Made by a program: the position numbers and the translations under genes. From the NCBI RefSeq assembly GCF_050624435.1, contig NC_134530.1, positions 147,104,721-147,168,720 on the forward strand: 64,000 nt of DNA. Direction: 5' to 3'. Position 1 is the stretch's first letter. The number at the start of each line of letters is the position of its first letter. Under the pieces are notes generated by a model that saw nothing but the letters and a program-made list of their open reading frames with translations, was not told where the DNA came from and did no database searches. This document shows, piece after piece, positions 11,885-22,169 of this stretch. The stretch is from Tenrec ecaudatus (taxonomy: Eukaryota; Chordata; Mammalia; Afrosoricida; Tenrecidae).

Positions 11885-12658
11885 ATCATCTCGGGTGCTT
11901 CTGGTTTTCCTGTCCTGAAGAGGCATGTGCTCCATCAGGAAGCGGGTTTGAACTATGCCTCTGACCACCACCATCCTCCCCAGACAAGAGCACATTGTCT
12001 GGGACAGACTTGATTTCAAGTCTGCTGTTCTGGTAATCCCAGAAGTTCAAACTTTTTAGTATTGAAATGATATCCACAAGGCCATCTCCGAAGTATAGGA
12101 GCACAGCGAAACTTCCAATCTTGGATTCAGAAAAACACATCTCCATACACACAGAGCCCACTCGGGTGCTCAGTTAAGCGGGGGAGAGAAATTCCATTGA
12201 TTTTTTTCCCCTGATAGATTAAAAGCACCTTTATAAGGGCCCAAGGGCTTCTAACTCAGAAGTGTGATGGACAGAACTAGGGAGATGATGAAGTAGGACA
12301 GGCGGAAGAGTGTAACTGGCAGGGGTGTCATCAGGACAGAGACAAGGCGACTTTGGCTGCGAATGCATCCAGCCTGTGCCGGGCATTTGGGGTGATAAGT
12401 AAATGTATAACCTCCTGGTAAAGATGGCAGTCTGAGCACCTACACACATGGCTCTGTCTCACTCCGCGCCCCACCCCCACCCCACCCCGAAGCTATAGCA
12501 AGGGGAGTGTTGGCAGAGGCATGGAGCCACAAGGACAGGGCCAAACGGGAAAGGAGCGCAGAGGGATACGATGCGGACAGGGAGAGTGGATTGAACAGGC
12601 AAGCGTCGCTGCCAGTCGTGAGGAAAGGTGACAATTAAGTGGCCAACACCACAACTAA
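11885..12658. other. Unassigned sequence, no gene seen
   Basis: Unique-looking sequence with a C-rich stretch near 12465-12490 (CCCCACCCCCACCCCACCCC type). No exon or RNA gene is recognised. Confidence 0.5.
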
Positions 12659-12659
12659 A

Positions 12660-12832
12660 GTGCAAGCCGCCTCCCACGGAGTCCAGTCCGACTCAGTGAG
12701 CCTGCAGAGGGTTTCCCAGGCTGTAAATCTTTACAGGAGTAGAGCGTTTCACCTCTCCTCCCAAGGAGCGGCTGGCGGGTTTGAACCACTAGCCTTGCAG
12801 TTCGCACTCCGGACCATCACAGGAGCCTCAAG
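12660..12832 (-). mobile_element. AfroSINE
   Basis: Contains CCGCCTCCCACGGAGTCCAG, the GGCTGTAAATCTTTACAGGA block, AAGGAGCGGCTGGCGGG, TTTGAACCACTAGCCTTGC and an ACAGGAGCCTC terminus. Confidence 0.8.
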
Positions 12833-13079
12833 ATGCCCTGGATTCGGCAGCATTTTAGGAAGATAAGGGAAAGGAGGATAGGTGAAATCAAGAGGACAAA
12901 CGGACAAAGAGGAAAGCTCTTTGGGAGGCAGCAGGTCTGGATCCCACCCCCTTCCTCCATTTCTAGGCAGAGGGGCAGCTCCCATCCCCCCTGCTGGCTG
13001 ATGGTTACAGGTCATGGGAGCAGGTGGAACGCTGGCACATCGGGGACTAGTGAGGGCAGAGTGGCAGTGCCACCGCCGC
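12833..13079. other. Unassigned short interval
   Basis: About 250 bp between two AfroSINEs. No gene is recognised. Confidence 0.4.
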
Positions 13080-13235
13080 TAGATGGACTCTGAGTCATGC
13101 TGGCTCTGGGCGTCAGAGGGGAATTGTGCTCCGCGGGGTTTTCAGTCACCGATTTTTTACAAGTCGGTCACCAGACCTTTCGTCCCAGGAGCCTCTGCAT
13201 GAACTTGAGCCATCAGCCTTTCGATGAGCAGCCAA
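13080..13235 (-). mobile_element. AfroSINE subtype with GTCACCAGACC middle
   Basis: Contains GAATTGTGCTCCGCGGGGTT, TTTTACAAGTCGGTCACCAG, CTTTCGTCCCAGGAGCCTCT and ACTTGAGCCATCAGCCTTTC. The same block order recurs at 50690-50830 and 60112-60260, so this is a distinct SINE subtype, not decay of the common one. Confidence 0.65.
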
Positions 13236-13984
13236 AAGAAGAGTTACCTTACCCAAACCAGGGAGGATGAACACAAGCATTGTGAGTCTTCCTCCACAGC
13301 TGACAAGAGGCTCTGACGTGGCCAAAAGAACACAATGGGGAATAAATGGAGGCCATGCAGGGAGGAAGCCTCTTTAGAGCTAGACAGTGTCTGATAAGCA
13401 AAGCCTCTGCTCCACTGGCCCTCTGCGTGTCCCTGAAAGACCAGCTGCTCTGCCACCACACATCACACATGGGAGAGTCTTGTCACAGGATTTTCCCACC
13501 AGTTCTCAAACTCAGCTCTGAAGACCCTCAGCCTTCCAGAGTCCCGCAAGGGGAGGAGCGAGGCTTAGCAGGCAAGTCTGCCCTGTTTCAACCAAGCCAG
13601 CTCTGCTTTGGGTTGTTTTTTAAACTGAGGTTTCTTGCAAAATCATCTTTAAAAAGTAGTTCTCAGACTTAAAAATAAAATACAAAGGCTGCAGCCGGGG
13701 CTCAGGTCCAGGCATCTCTTTGGGGAGATAAGGAAGCCTAGGGGCTTGTCATGGATGAGGCTCCTACCCAGAGCTCACAACCCCTGGCCAGCAGCCCGGC
13801 TGGTGCCCTGCCGCCTTCTCCCTCCTGCTGGTGCAGTCGGGCAGTCTCTCCAGCCCTGGGGCACGCAGATCTGCTGCTGTGCTCACTCAGCCAGAGAGGA
13901 CCGGCACCACTGAGGACCGCAGCCTGACTGGAACTCGGATGCGAGAGATGGCCATGTTGGTTTGCCTGAAAAGGCAGATAAGGG
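13236..13984. other. Unassigned sequence, no gene seen
   Basis: No gene recognised. The 108-residue open frame at 13346-13672 has no recognisable domain and is overlapped by antisense frames of similar length. Confidence 0.45.
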
Positions 13985-14145
13985 AGAACCTGGTTGTGCA
14001 TTGGACTGATAACCAAAGCACCAGCCAGTCTGTGGGAGAACAGAGGGGGCTTTCTGCTCCTATAAAGAGTGACAGCCTCAGCAACTCACAGGGACAGTTC
14101 TGCCCTGTCCATCGACTCCATGGCCTTGAGCTTGGAGTTTGGGTC
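13985..14145 (+). mobile_element. AfroSINE, sense orientation
   Basis: Reads from the tRNA-derived head: CCTGGTTGTGCATTGGACTG (A-box region) and GATAACCAAAGCACCAGCC. It continues through GCTTTCTGCTCCTATAAAGA and GTTCTGCCCTGTCC to GACTCCATGG, the expected order for a plus-strand AfroSINE. Confidence 0.75.
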
Positions 14146-14204
14146 TGTGCTCTGTCAAGGCCACTTGGAAATGTTCTCCTTCCTAATTGGTTCTGAGGAG
14201 TCCC

Positions 14205-14311
14205 TCGGGCATGCAAACAGGTAAGCACTCAATTACAAGCCAAAGATCAATAGTTCAAACTTGCCCAGAGATGTCTCAGAAGAAAAGACTTGCAAACTTC
14301 TTCCAAAAGAA
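14205..14311 (+). mobile_element. AfroSINE subtype, 5' half (split by family A)
   Basis: Contains AGGTAAGCACTCAATTACAA, CAATAGTTCAAACTTGCCC and GACTTGCAAACTTCTTCC. This is the head of the GTCACCAGACC-type SINE in sense orientation. It stops at about 14311 and resumes at about 15420. Confidence 0.65.
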
Positions 14312-15424
14312 CATGGCAGAGCACATAGAAAAAGCACACCAGCCTGTGTGATCATGAGGTGTCCATGAGATCAGGTATCAGGCATCAAAGACCCAGAACA
14401 AAAAATCATATCAAAGTGAAAGAGGGGGAGTGTGGAGTGGAGAGCCAAAGCCCATCTGCAGACAATTGGACATCCCCTTACAGAGGACCACAAGAAAGAG
14501 ACGAGTCAGTCAGGGTGCAGTACAGCAACAATGACACATACAACTTTCCACTAGTTCTTTAACGCACCCCCCAACCCCCATCATGATCCCAATTCTACCT
14601 TACAAATCTAGCTAGACCAGAGCACATACACTGGTACAGATCAGAGCTGGAAGCACAGGGAATCCAGGACAGAGAAACCCCTCAGGACCAATAATGAGAG
14701 TGACAGGAGGGGAAGGGGAAGTTGGGGGAGAAAGGAAGAAACTATCACAAGGATCTACATTAGACCCCCTCCCTGGGGCACGGACAACAGAAACATGGAT
14801 AAAGGGACACATCGGTCAGTGTAAGACATGAAAAATAATAATAATTTATGAAAGATCAAAGGTTTCTGATGGAGGAAGGATTGGGGAGGGAGGGAGGAAA
14901 TGAGGAGCAGATACCAAGGGCTCAAGTAGAAAAAAATGTTTTGAGAATGATGATGGCAACTAATGTACAAATGTGCTTGACAAGATAGATGTATGTACGT
15001 ATGTATGTATGTATTGTGATAAGAGTTGTCTGAGCCCCGATAAAATGATTTATTTTTTTTAAGGGAGGGGAAGGTTGGGAGAGAAAGGGGGAACTGATCA
15101 CAATGTTCTACATATAATCCCCTCCATGGGGGAAAGACGACAGAAAAGTGGGTGAAGGGAGACATTGGTCAGTGTAAGACATGAAAAATAATAACAATTT
15201 ATAAATGATTAAGGCGGGAGGGGAGAAAATGAGAAGCTGATACCAAGGGCTCAAGTAGAATGAAAATGTTTTGAAAATGATGATGGAAACAAATGTACAA
15301 TGTGCTTGACACAATGGACGGATTGTGATAAAAGCTGTATGAGCCCCGGTAAAATGATTTAAAAGAAAAAACATTAAAAAAAAAGAACAGAGAATGATAA
15401 GGAAAAAAAAGAAAGAAAGAAAAT
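14312..15424 (+). mobile_element. Family A retroposon, copy 3, with reiterated 3' end
   Basis: Begins in the CACACCAGCCTGTGTGATCA region of the family. It runs through GTCAGTCAGGGTGCAGTA, the 'aattctaccttacaaatcta' block (about 14591), GATCTACATTAGACCCCCTC and a first 3' end reading GCCCCGATAAAATGATTTAT (about 15033). It then restarts at the 'gggagagaaagggggaactg' block and runs to a second 3' end, GAGCCCCGGTAAAATGATTT (about 15341), before an A-rich tail. It therefore carries two tandem 3' segments, the second about 310 bp long. Confidence 0.85.
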
Positions 15425-15500
15425 CACACGGAGCAATAGTCTACTCTTCAATGCATGGGGTCACCGCCAGTCATGGAGACTTGAGGGCTAGCGGTCAATT
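15425..15500 (+). mobile_element. AfroSINE subtype, 3' half (continuation of 14205-14311)
   Basis: Reads AATAGTCTACTCTTCAATGC, GGGGTCACCGCCAGTCATGG and AGACTTGAGGGCTAGCGG, which complete the SINE that stops at 14311. The intervening 1.1 kb is the family A insertion. Confidence 0.6.
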
Positions 15501-16194
15501 GGCTGTGAGTCCCTGCCTTTTGGTCCATGGTTGCATCACTGAGAACCCCATTCTCTCACTCTACAAGATACAGATTCCCTCCCCATTGCCCTGAAGCTCT
15601 GTGGGATAGCTCCCTATCAGCAAGTGGATATTGGTCTTGGACCCTTCCTGAAGTTGAAGGTAAACACAACTTCCCTCACCTGGATAATTTGTCAGAGGAC
15701 AACTTCTTTCATTCAAACAGCGTCTCACATCTACTGGGGGCTCGGACCACAAGAAATAAATGCAAAACTGAAAAGTGTCATTGTTCGGGACAAGATGGCA
15801 CCCTGTCCCAGCATTATAGGTGTCCGTGCACACTCCACCACTTCCCTCCCACTTTGAGTCCCTTCCCAGGATGGCATGTGGTCTCCCCTCGGACCTCCTC
15901 ACAGAGGCTGGACAATCATTGGTCAATCTGCTCCCTAGCAACCTTCTTCCACAGCTGACTGAAAGTAGAGAAGACAGCCTCTTTGGGGAATGAATGCCTA
16001 TTCCGTAACTTTCCCCAAACCCTAGGTCACCCATCTTAGAAACAGAGGTGCCTGATCAGAGTCGGGTCCCTATTCCTCTGATTCATTTCCTATCTCAGTC
16101 TAGCAGTCGAAAATCTGTATCTTCTGCTTGGCTTCTAACTTCTGAAAAGGAAAACACACAAAAACAAAACAGCTACTGTTTAAGTCAGGCTTGA
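15501..16194. other. Unassigned sequence, no gene seen
   Basis: Contains the longest overlapping non-repeat frames of this part (143 residues plus at 15527-15958 and 157 residues minus at 15561-16034). They lie opposite each other, have no recognisable domain, and their coincidence suggests chance absence of stops. Confidence 0.45.
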
Positions 16195-16315
16195 CCTAGA
16201 ACATAAGCCCCTTGAGGGTAGATTTTGTATATGCTTGTTCATGGCTAAACCAGGGCCTCGGATAGAGCTCTGCACAAAGCATATTTTATTGAGTGGATGA
16301 ATGAATCATGGAATC
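16195..16315 (+). repeat. L2-like LINE 3' end
   Basis: The block order ATAAGCCCCTTGAGGGTAGA, CTGCACAAAGCATATTTTAT, TGAGTGGATGAATGAATCAT matches the 3' terminus of an ancient L2 LINE ('ends in repeated GAATGAATGA'). Confidence 0.55.
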
Positions 16316-16342
16316 AATCTCTCTCTCTTTTCCTCTCCCTCC

Positions 16343-16457
<115 letters not shown>

Positions 16458-18104
16458 AAGCCTTCCTAATGCAAGGCCTGGCTCACTGTCAGAGTAAAAG
16501 TCAAGTCATGGAAACAAGGCACTTAAAAAAAATGAAAACCAGAGCGCAAACCCTGCGACCTAGGTCAACCAAGAGAGAAGAGAGCTCTCCCAGAATCCCC
16601 CAGGCTTCTGTGACAAATGACTCCACCAAAACGGTTACCTTTAAGTCCCAGGACCATTTGCTAAGGGTGAGGGACTATCCAGTGATTTAGAAATGAAACC
16701 AAAAGGCCAGAACCATCCAGAGAATCCGGAGGGAGCTAAAGCCGAAGAATCCACTGTTCCTCATAAATCATGCTCAGCTTCAGACTGTGCGGCCTCTGGT
16801 CTTGACTCTGTGGTCCCCACAGACACCCGCTCTGCTGCTCCCCAAGCAGTGGAGCATGTCCAGCAGTCTGCTGCCCTGTCTCCCCTGAGCCTGTGGAAAG
16901 GAGAACTCTGTGAGGACAGAGTCCCTGTCACCAGGAGGAACACCGGTGCACCCCAGCTACCTTCCCAACCCATCACGTGAGCTGCCTTTCCAGTGGCAAT
17001 TCTCTCTGCCACCATTGCCCAGTCACACTGAGCGTTCTTCATGAGGTCCCACCCAAGCCTTGGGGTCAACCCTGCACAGAGGCCCCCAAACACCCCAGGA
17101 CACAGAAATCTGTGCCATCCATGAGGTGCAGAGGGTGTTTGCTTTCGACTCTCACGACCTCGCCTTGCTGTGTGCCGTGTGCCAGAAATCTGTCTGCGTG
17201 CTCCTTTCTTTCCTTTTTTTCTTTTGTTTTTAAAAATTAAAGAAAGCAAAATTGTTTAATTCTGTCAGCACCCTGGGATTTAGTCTTTCCATAACAGGAA
17301 CAGCAATAATAACAACAAACAAGCCCAATGAGGAGAAAGGCAGAGGTTTTTGCTTTGTTAGCTGTTCTTTATACCCAAGTGACCCTCCTGACTGGGTGGA
17401 TGGCAAGCATAGGAGGGAGCGGGTGGGAGAGTACGTGAGGAAAGCAGCAAACAGCAACGCAGGAGGGCCGAGAGCCATCATGGACCTCCTCTGCGAGAAA
17501 CCCAGTGTTTCTGCAGGGGCTCAAGCCTGGGCTCCTTCAGGTCCTCATGTCCCTTGGGAGGAGCAGTAGACCACCTTCCCAGATGTTCCTACAGTGGGAC
17601 ACGTTTCAATCTGGGAGTGCAGATGCTCCTAGGAAGACATGTGCCTTATACGGGGACTAAGCAACAGCAAAGTTTTCCTTTTACAGCTAGGTAGAAAGAG
17701 GTAGCGAGATATCCACTGGTATTTATCTCACACTCAGCAGCTTAACCAAAGAAGACAGAGATGACACCGGGGGCAACCTTGGGAAGCTGCCATCTGTCCA
17801 CTCCCTGCAGGAGTGCACGCGCATCCACTCTACATCAGGCACTTGATCGAGGGCTGGAGAGAGGGGAGGTAGGCGATACAAGGCTGCCCGCAGAAAGGCC
17901 ATGAATGAGAAGAGGGACACTGACTTGTAAACAAAGAATTGAGATGAGCAAAAACAAAGTCAATTCCAATGGCCACAGGAGAACAACGGGGTTGAATGAA
18001 TTCTTTCTTTTCAAAATTCAGAAAACTTCAGAGATGAGCTAGCATCTGAGCTGAAACTTGGAAGAGGAGGAAGGTTTTCAGTACAGTAGAGGCTGATGGC
18101 CGGA
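16458..18104. other. Unassigned sequence, no gene seen
   Basis: 1.6 kb with no recognised repeat or gene. Frames at 16693-16980 (plus) and 16761-17249 (minus, 162 residues) overlap on opposite strands and contain no domain I recognise. An AT-rich tract with TTTTTTTCTTTTGTTTTTAA lies near 17213-17240. Confidence 0.45.
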
Positions 18105-18505
18105 TAATAAAGGGATGCGTTAGGTTCCAATCGCGGCTATGACAAATCACCACAAATCTGGTGACTGCAAACTCTCAGAGTTCACAAGGCAAAATGCAAA
18201 ATCAAGGGTCAGCAGGGCGCATGCTCAGAGTGAGAGGCGGCCTGTTTTCTCCTCGCTTGCAGCGGCTGCCAGGAATTCCTTGACGTTCCTTGACTTCTAG
18301 ATCCCTCATTCCAGTTCTCTGCCTCCGTCTTCACCTCGCCTTATTCTCTGTGTCCTCTTTCCTGGTTATAAGGATACCAGTCATTAGATTTAGGACCCAT
18401 CCAAAGCCCAGAGGAGTTCATCTCAAGATCTTTAACTTGTTAGGTGTGCAAGGCCCTATTTCCAAATGAAGTCACAACCTGAGGTTCTAGGTGGCAGGGG
18501 AAATA
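18105..18505 (+). repeat. Ancient mammalian interspersed repeat, class unassigned
   Basis: The series GCTATGACAAATCACCACAA, CTTCACCTCGCCTTATTCTC, TATAAGGATACCAGTCATTA and CCTATTTCCAAATGAAGTCA is a block order I associate with an old, high-copy mammalian repeat. I cannot name the family safely. The unit at 32740-33135 starts with a similar 'ataacaaatcacaccaaaa' block. Confidence 0.45.
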
Positions 18506-18519
18506 CGATTCAACTGATT

Positions 18520-18720
18520 AAACCGAAACCATTGCATGTGAGTCAATTCTGACTCACAGTGACCCTGTGAGATAAAGGACAACTGCCCCAGTGGGTTTCC
18601 AAGACTGTAAATCTTTACAGGAGCAGAAAGCCTCACATTTCTCCCAAGGAGCAGCTGGTGGTGTTGAACAGCTGGCCTTGAAGTTAGTAGCCACTACACC
18701 ACTAGCACTCTCGTATTCAA
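18520..18720 (-). mobile_element. AfroSINE
   Basis: Contains GAGTCAATTCTGACTCACAG, GGGTTTCCAAGACTGTAAAT, AGGAGCAGAAAGCC and AAGGAGCAGCTGGTGG. It ends in a decayed CACCACTAGCACTCT. Confidence 0.85.
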
Positions 18721-18879
18721 CCTACTACAATTGATAAATAGATATACGAGGAAATGGTTTGGCTTCGCATGTAGAATCTCATACTTACTTTACTCCATGC
18801 TACTGTTCCCCTTCCCTGCCTCGTGGTGACCGCATGTACAACAGCACAGACTGCTGGGCTCCATAGGTTTACACTGACT

Positions 18880-19048
18880 CATTTTTTAAACAATTTATTG
18901 GGGCTCATACAGCTCTTATCACAGTCCATACATATACATACATCAATTGTATAAAGCACATCTGTACATTCTTTGTCCTAATCATTTTCTTTTTTTACAT
19001 TTTATTAGGGACTCATACAACTCTTATCACAATCCATACATATACTCA
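18880..19048 (-). mobile_element. Family A retroposon, copy 4: two short 3'-end pieces
   Basis: Two severely 5'-truncated family A termini lie head to tail. The first (about 18885-18985) is AACAATTTATTGGGGCTCAT and the following 85 bp. The second (about 18990-19048) is TTTTACATTTTATTAGGGAC and the next 50 bp. The pair interrupts the tail side of the tRNA-Gly SINE at 19050-19232. Confidence 0.75.
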
Positions 19049-19049
19049 T

Positions 19050-19232
19050 TTTTGAGAGTGTAGCGCCTCAGTTTGCTTCCTAGTCCATCTTAACCTGGAA
19101 GCTCAGCCTCATGGCAACACACAAACCTACAGTGACAAATGATTGTTGGCTGTGCTCATTGACCGGGAATCGAACCTGGGAGTTCCACGTGGAAAGCAAG
19201 AATTCTGCCACTGCACCACCATTACTTCTCAC
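19050..19232 (-). mobile_element. tRNA-Gly-headed SINE, 5' portion
   Basis: On the minus strand this starts with a clearly tRNA-Gly-like head. The plus strand shows GACCGGGAATCGAACCTGG (T-arm complement), CCACGTGGAAAGC (anticodon-arm complement) and GAATTCTGCCACTGCACCAC (D-arm complement). At the anticodon the glycine GCC position reads TCC here. Downstream SINE body blocks (GGACTAGGAAGCAAACTG on the minus strand) continue to the family A copy at 19048. It is a SINE head, not a functional tRNA gene. Confidence 0.75.
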
Positions 19233-19234
19233 CA

Positions 19235-19437
19235 GATTAAACTCACTGCCATCGAGTCAAGTCCAATTCCCAGCGACCCTTCAGGGCAGGGTAGAACTGT
19301 CGCCCTGGGTTTCCAAGACTGTGACGTTTTACGGGAGTAGTCAGCCTCGTCTTTCTCTTGAGGAGCAGCTGGTAGTTTCGAACTGCTGACTTTGTGGTTA
19401 GCAGCCCAATGGATAACCCTATGCCACCAAGGTCCCT
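19235..19437 (-). mobile_element. AfroSINE
   Basis: Near full-length: AAACTCACTGCCATCGAGTC, AGGGCAGGGTAGAACTGTCG, ACGGGAGTAGTCAGCC, TTCGAACTGCTGACTTTG and ATGCCACCAAGGTCCCTGG are all present in order. Confidence 0.9.
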
Positions 19438-20648
19438 GGTCATCCCCCAATTAGGCAGCATGAATTTGATTCTGTATTTCTGCTGGACACAGGTACAAGG
19501 GTAGTGATGAGTCAGACCCCCAAATCCCGCTGCTTAATGTTTGAGCCGTGACTCAGTTTTGAGCTGTGACTTGTAGATAGATGGCACCTCGGAAAAAGGA
19601 TCGTAGATAAATACCACCTCGGGTAAAGGACTGAACAGGATCAAAGCTCTGGACCAGCCAGTGAATTAAAATTCCTCTCGAAGTTCTGAGGCTTCTGTTC
19701 ATTCCAAATTCAAACGTCCACTTCAACATCTCTCGGAGTTTGCTAAGAAAACAAGCAGCGTGCTCTCTCAAGTCCCTGTGTTCCTGCTTCTCTCCCTGCA
19801 ACTGGGTACAGCGTGTTCTGACAGGGAGGAGGCTTCAGCGAGGTATGAAATGAAACAAATCCTCAGGCAAACAGCAGAGAAAGCTGGTGTATTTTTAATA
19901 TGCAGCCACCACTTCGGGGCCGTAGAGAAAGTTTCACCTCTTCATACTGGAAAGCCAGTGCAGCGGAAAAGGAGCCCGAGGGAGGGGCTCCCCCTCCAGC
20001 ACAGCCACTTCTTGAAGAAGCAATTGATTAAAGGAGAAAATGTGGGGAACCAACTGTTCACACTTGCCAACTCTTTCTGAAGCCTTCAAACTCACTCGAG
20101 GTGGTGGATTTATTGTTTTCCCCTCTAAAGTGTCTGCAAAATCTGTCACCTCGCCACCCAGTGCTCAAACAGGGCAGCGTCTCGAAAAATGACTTTGTTC
20201 TCAGGATCACTCACAGCTCTGGCCTGATGCGACTTCTATTTGCCCCTGTCAGTCTGAAGCCTGCTGCAGAAATCGCCGCGCAGGGCTCAGCACAAGAGCC
20301 GCCAGGAGCCAGGGAAGGTGGCCTGCAGCCAGGCCCTCCAGCTGCCAGCCTCAAGCCACCACCCTCCGTCCGACCCCACTCTCCACCCACTGACTAGGAG
20401 CAAGCCAAGGGCAGATTGCCTCTCAGTCAGAATCAGGTGAACTGGGATTGCTTACTCTGAAGAAGGCACCAGGGAGCGTCTGAGCCGAGGACCAACAAAG
20501 CTGGGAGCAACCTTTGTGACCATCTAGGGGAGGGAAGTGAGAGGCAGGGAAGGGAGCAATGTGACTAAGGAACCATTCTATTCGGCAACCTATGCTGGGA
20601 GGATCCCCTCCCTTAGGAGTCTCGGTGACTCTAAACCCATCTCCCCCT
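19438..20648. other. Unassigned sequence, no gene seen
   Basis: 1.2 kb without a recognised repeat. A local imperfect duplication lies at about 19571-19635 (GTAGATAGATGGCACCTCGG against GTAGATAAATACCACCTCGG, 34 bp apart). Frames are short and overlap on both strands. Confidence 0.5.
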
Positions 20649-20649
20649 C

Positions 20650-20723
20650 TAAAACCAAGCTCCCTACCAGGGGATCGATTCCACCTCACAGCTGTCCTAC
20701 GTGGAGTTTCCAAGATGGTAAAC
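20650..20723 (-). mobile_element. AfroSINE, 3' part (split by SPIN element)
   Basis: Reads CTACCAGGGGATCGATTCCA, CCTACGTGGAGTTTCCAAG and ATGGTAAA, then breaks at the hAT-type element. It resumes at 21081. Confidence 0.65.
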
Positions 20724-21080
20724 CAGTGGTTCTCAACCTTCCTAATGCCGCGACCCTTTCAGACAGTTCCTCATGTTGTGGTGACCTCTAACCATAATAT
20801 TAATTTCGTTGCTACTTCAAAACTGCCATTTTGCTACTGTTACGAATGGCAATGTAAATATCTGATATGCAGGCTGTATTTTCCTTGTTACCAATTGATG
20901 TCATCACGCAGGGTCCTCACATGTTGGCATATCTGCATGTGGGTGGACCCGCCTGGAGACAGGAGCAGTGCCTCGGTTCCTAAGGCCATGGGAAATGTGT
21001 TTTCCAATGGTATTAGGTGACCCCTGTGAAAGGATCGTTCAACCCCAAAGGGGTTGTGACCCACAGGTTGAGAACCACTG
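20724..21080. mobile_element. SPIN-like non-autonomous hAT element
   Basis: A 357-bp element bounded by inverted repeats: left CAGTGGTTCTCAACCTTCCT, right GGTTGAGAACCACTG. The outer 15 bp are perfect complements. Inside are CAGTTCCTCATGTTGTGGTG, ATATCTGATATGCAGGCTGT, GGTGACCCCTGTGAAAGGAT and CCCCAAAGGGGTTGTGACCC, which is the sequence pattern of SPIN MITE-like elements. SPIN is known from tenrec, murine rodents, bushbaby, some bats, opossum, anole and Xenopus. There is no transposase frame, so it was moved in trans. I could not read a clean 8-bp target duplication (TGGTAAAC on the left, AAAACCTT on the right). Confidence 0.88.
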
Positions 21081-21192
21081 AAAACCTTCACAAGAACAAC
21101 AGCCTGCTCTTTCTCCCTCAGAGTGGCTGGTGGGTCTGAACCGACGACCTTGTCATTATTAACCCAATGCCTAGCCCATCAGGGATCCTCAT
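21081..21192 (-). mobile_element. AfroSINE, 5' part (continuation of 20650-20723)
   Basis: Continues with ACAAGAACAACAGCCTGCTC, GAGTGGCTGGTGGGTCTGAA and a CATCAGGGATCCT terminus. This completes the SINE interrupted by the SPIN element. Confidence 0.75.
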
Positions 21193-22168
21193 CTCCCACT
21201 ATGGCCAAACCACAGTGAACTTACTGCCATCTCCCATCATAGATGCTGAAAATACCACTTTCTCTGTTTTGTAGGCAGCCAGATGTCGCCTCTGGAGACA
21301 GCAGCTCAACGTAAAGAGAAAAGGGGAGACTTTTGATCCCTAAGGTGATGGTTTGGGAAACTCACTAATAGTCTTTGAATCCGCCTTCTCCTCCCCCACC
21401 AATGTATCTAGAGGTTATCCCTGTTGCTTTCCAGTAAAAACCTTAGCTGATGCCCAAAACATCACCATGGTAAGCAGACACTCCAGAATTGGCAGGAATC
21501 TGGATTCATTAGCTTGGCGGGGTGAAACTGAAGGCAGCGCAACTTCATCAAGCCTGGGAGACAGGACTCTGTCCCAGCATGGAAGACAGTGACAGAAGCA
21601 GAAAGCTTGTCACCTGCGGTCACCCGGAATGAAATGTGTATTCAAGTCGCGGGTTCAAAGGTGAAGTCATTGCTACCATAGAATGCTATAAAGCATTTTT
21701 AAAATCGAGGCCTGTAGAATCAAGTGTTTGTTTTTCATAGTGCCAGATGAACTTTTTAAATGAAAGCCTCCAATTCTTCAGTTCGCCACTCAAGGCACAG
21801 AATTAGCAGCAGGGTTTTCTCTGACGGCAACAGATGAACCGCTTTGTCTCGCAGCCGCAATGCTGCAACAGACAAAATGCAAACATAAACTTGGATCCTG
21901 CCGTTTACTGACTTAACTGAGTTAACTGCCACCTCGCGCTGTGCTTAGGTGAAAATGAGAGCATTGATCAGGTAAGAGGGAGACCTAAGAACAAGAACTG
22001 AGATGTATGAGAGAATTCAGACGGCTTAGTCTTAAACTTCTACCCTTCATTGATTCCCAGCTCTCTGTTCAGCCAAACCAGCCCTTACTTCCCTTCTGAC
22101 GAATCTATTCCTACCTTGTTGAAAGTTCAGTAATGACCTAGCCCTGGCGTGTTAGCTTGCAAATCTAT
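21193..22168. other. Unassigned sequence, no gene seen
   Basis: About 1 kb with no recognised repeat or exon. The 79-residue frame at 21353-21592 has no recognisable domain. Confidence 0.5.
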
Positions 22169-22169
22169 T

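Noticed and set aside
15561-16034. 157-codon minus frame opposite a 143-codon plus frame
   Set aside because: The frames coincide on opposite strands, have no recognisable domain and no splice-site context.
19155-19232. Functional tRNA-Gly gene
   Set aside because: Several stem mismatches, a changed anticodon and continuation into SINE body sequence show it is a SINE head.
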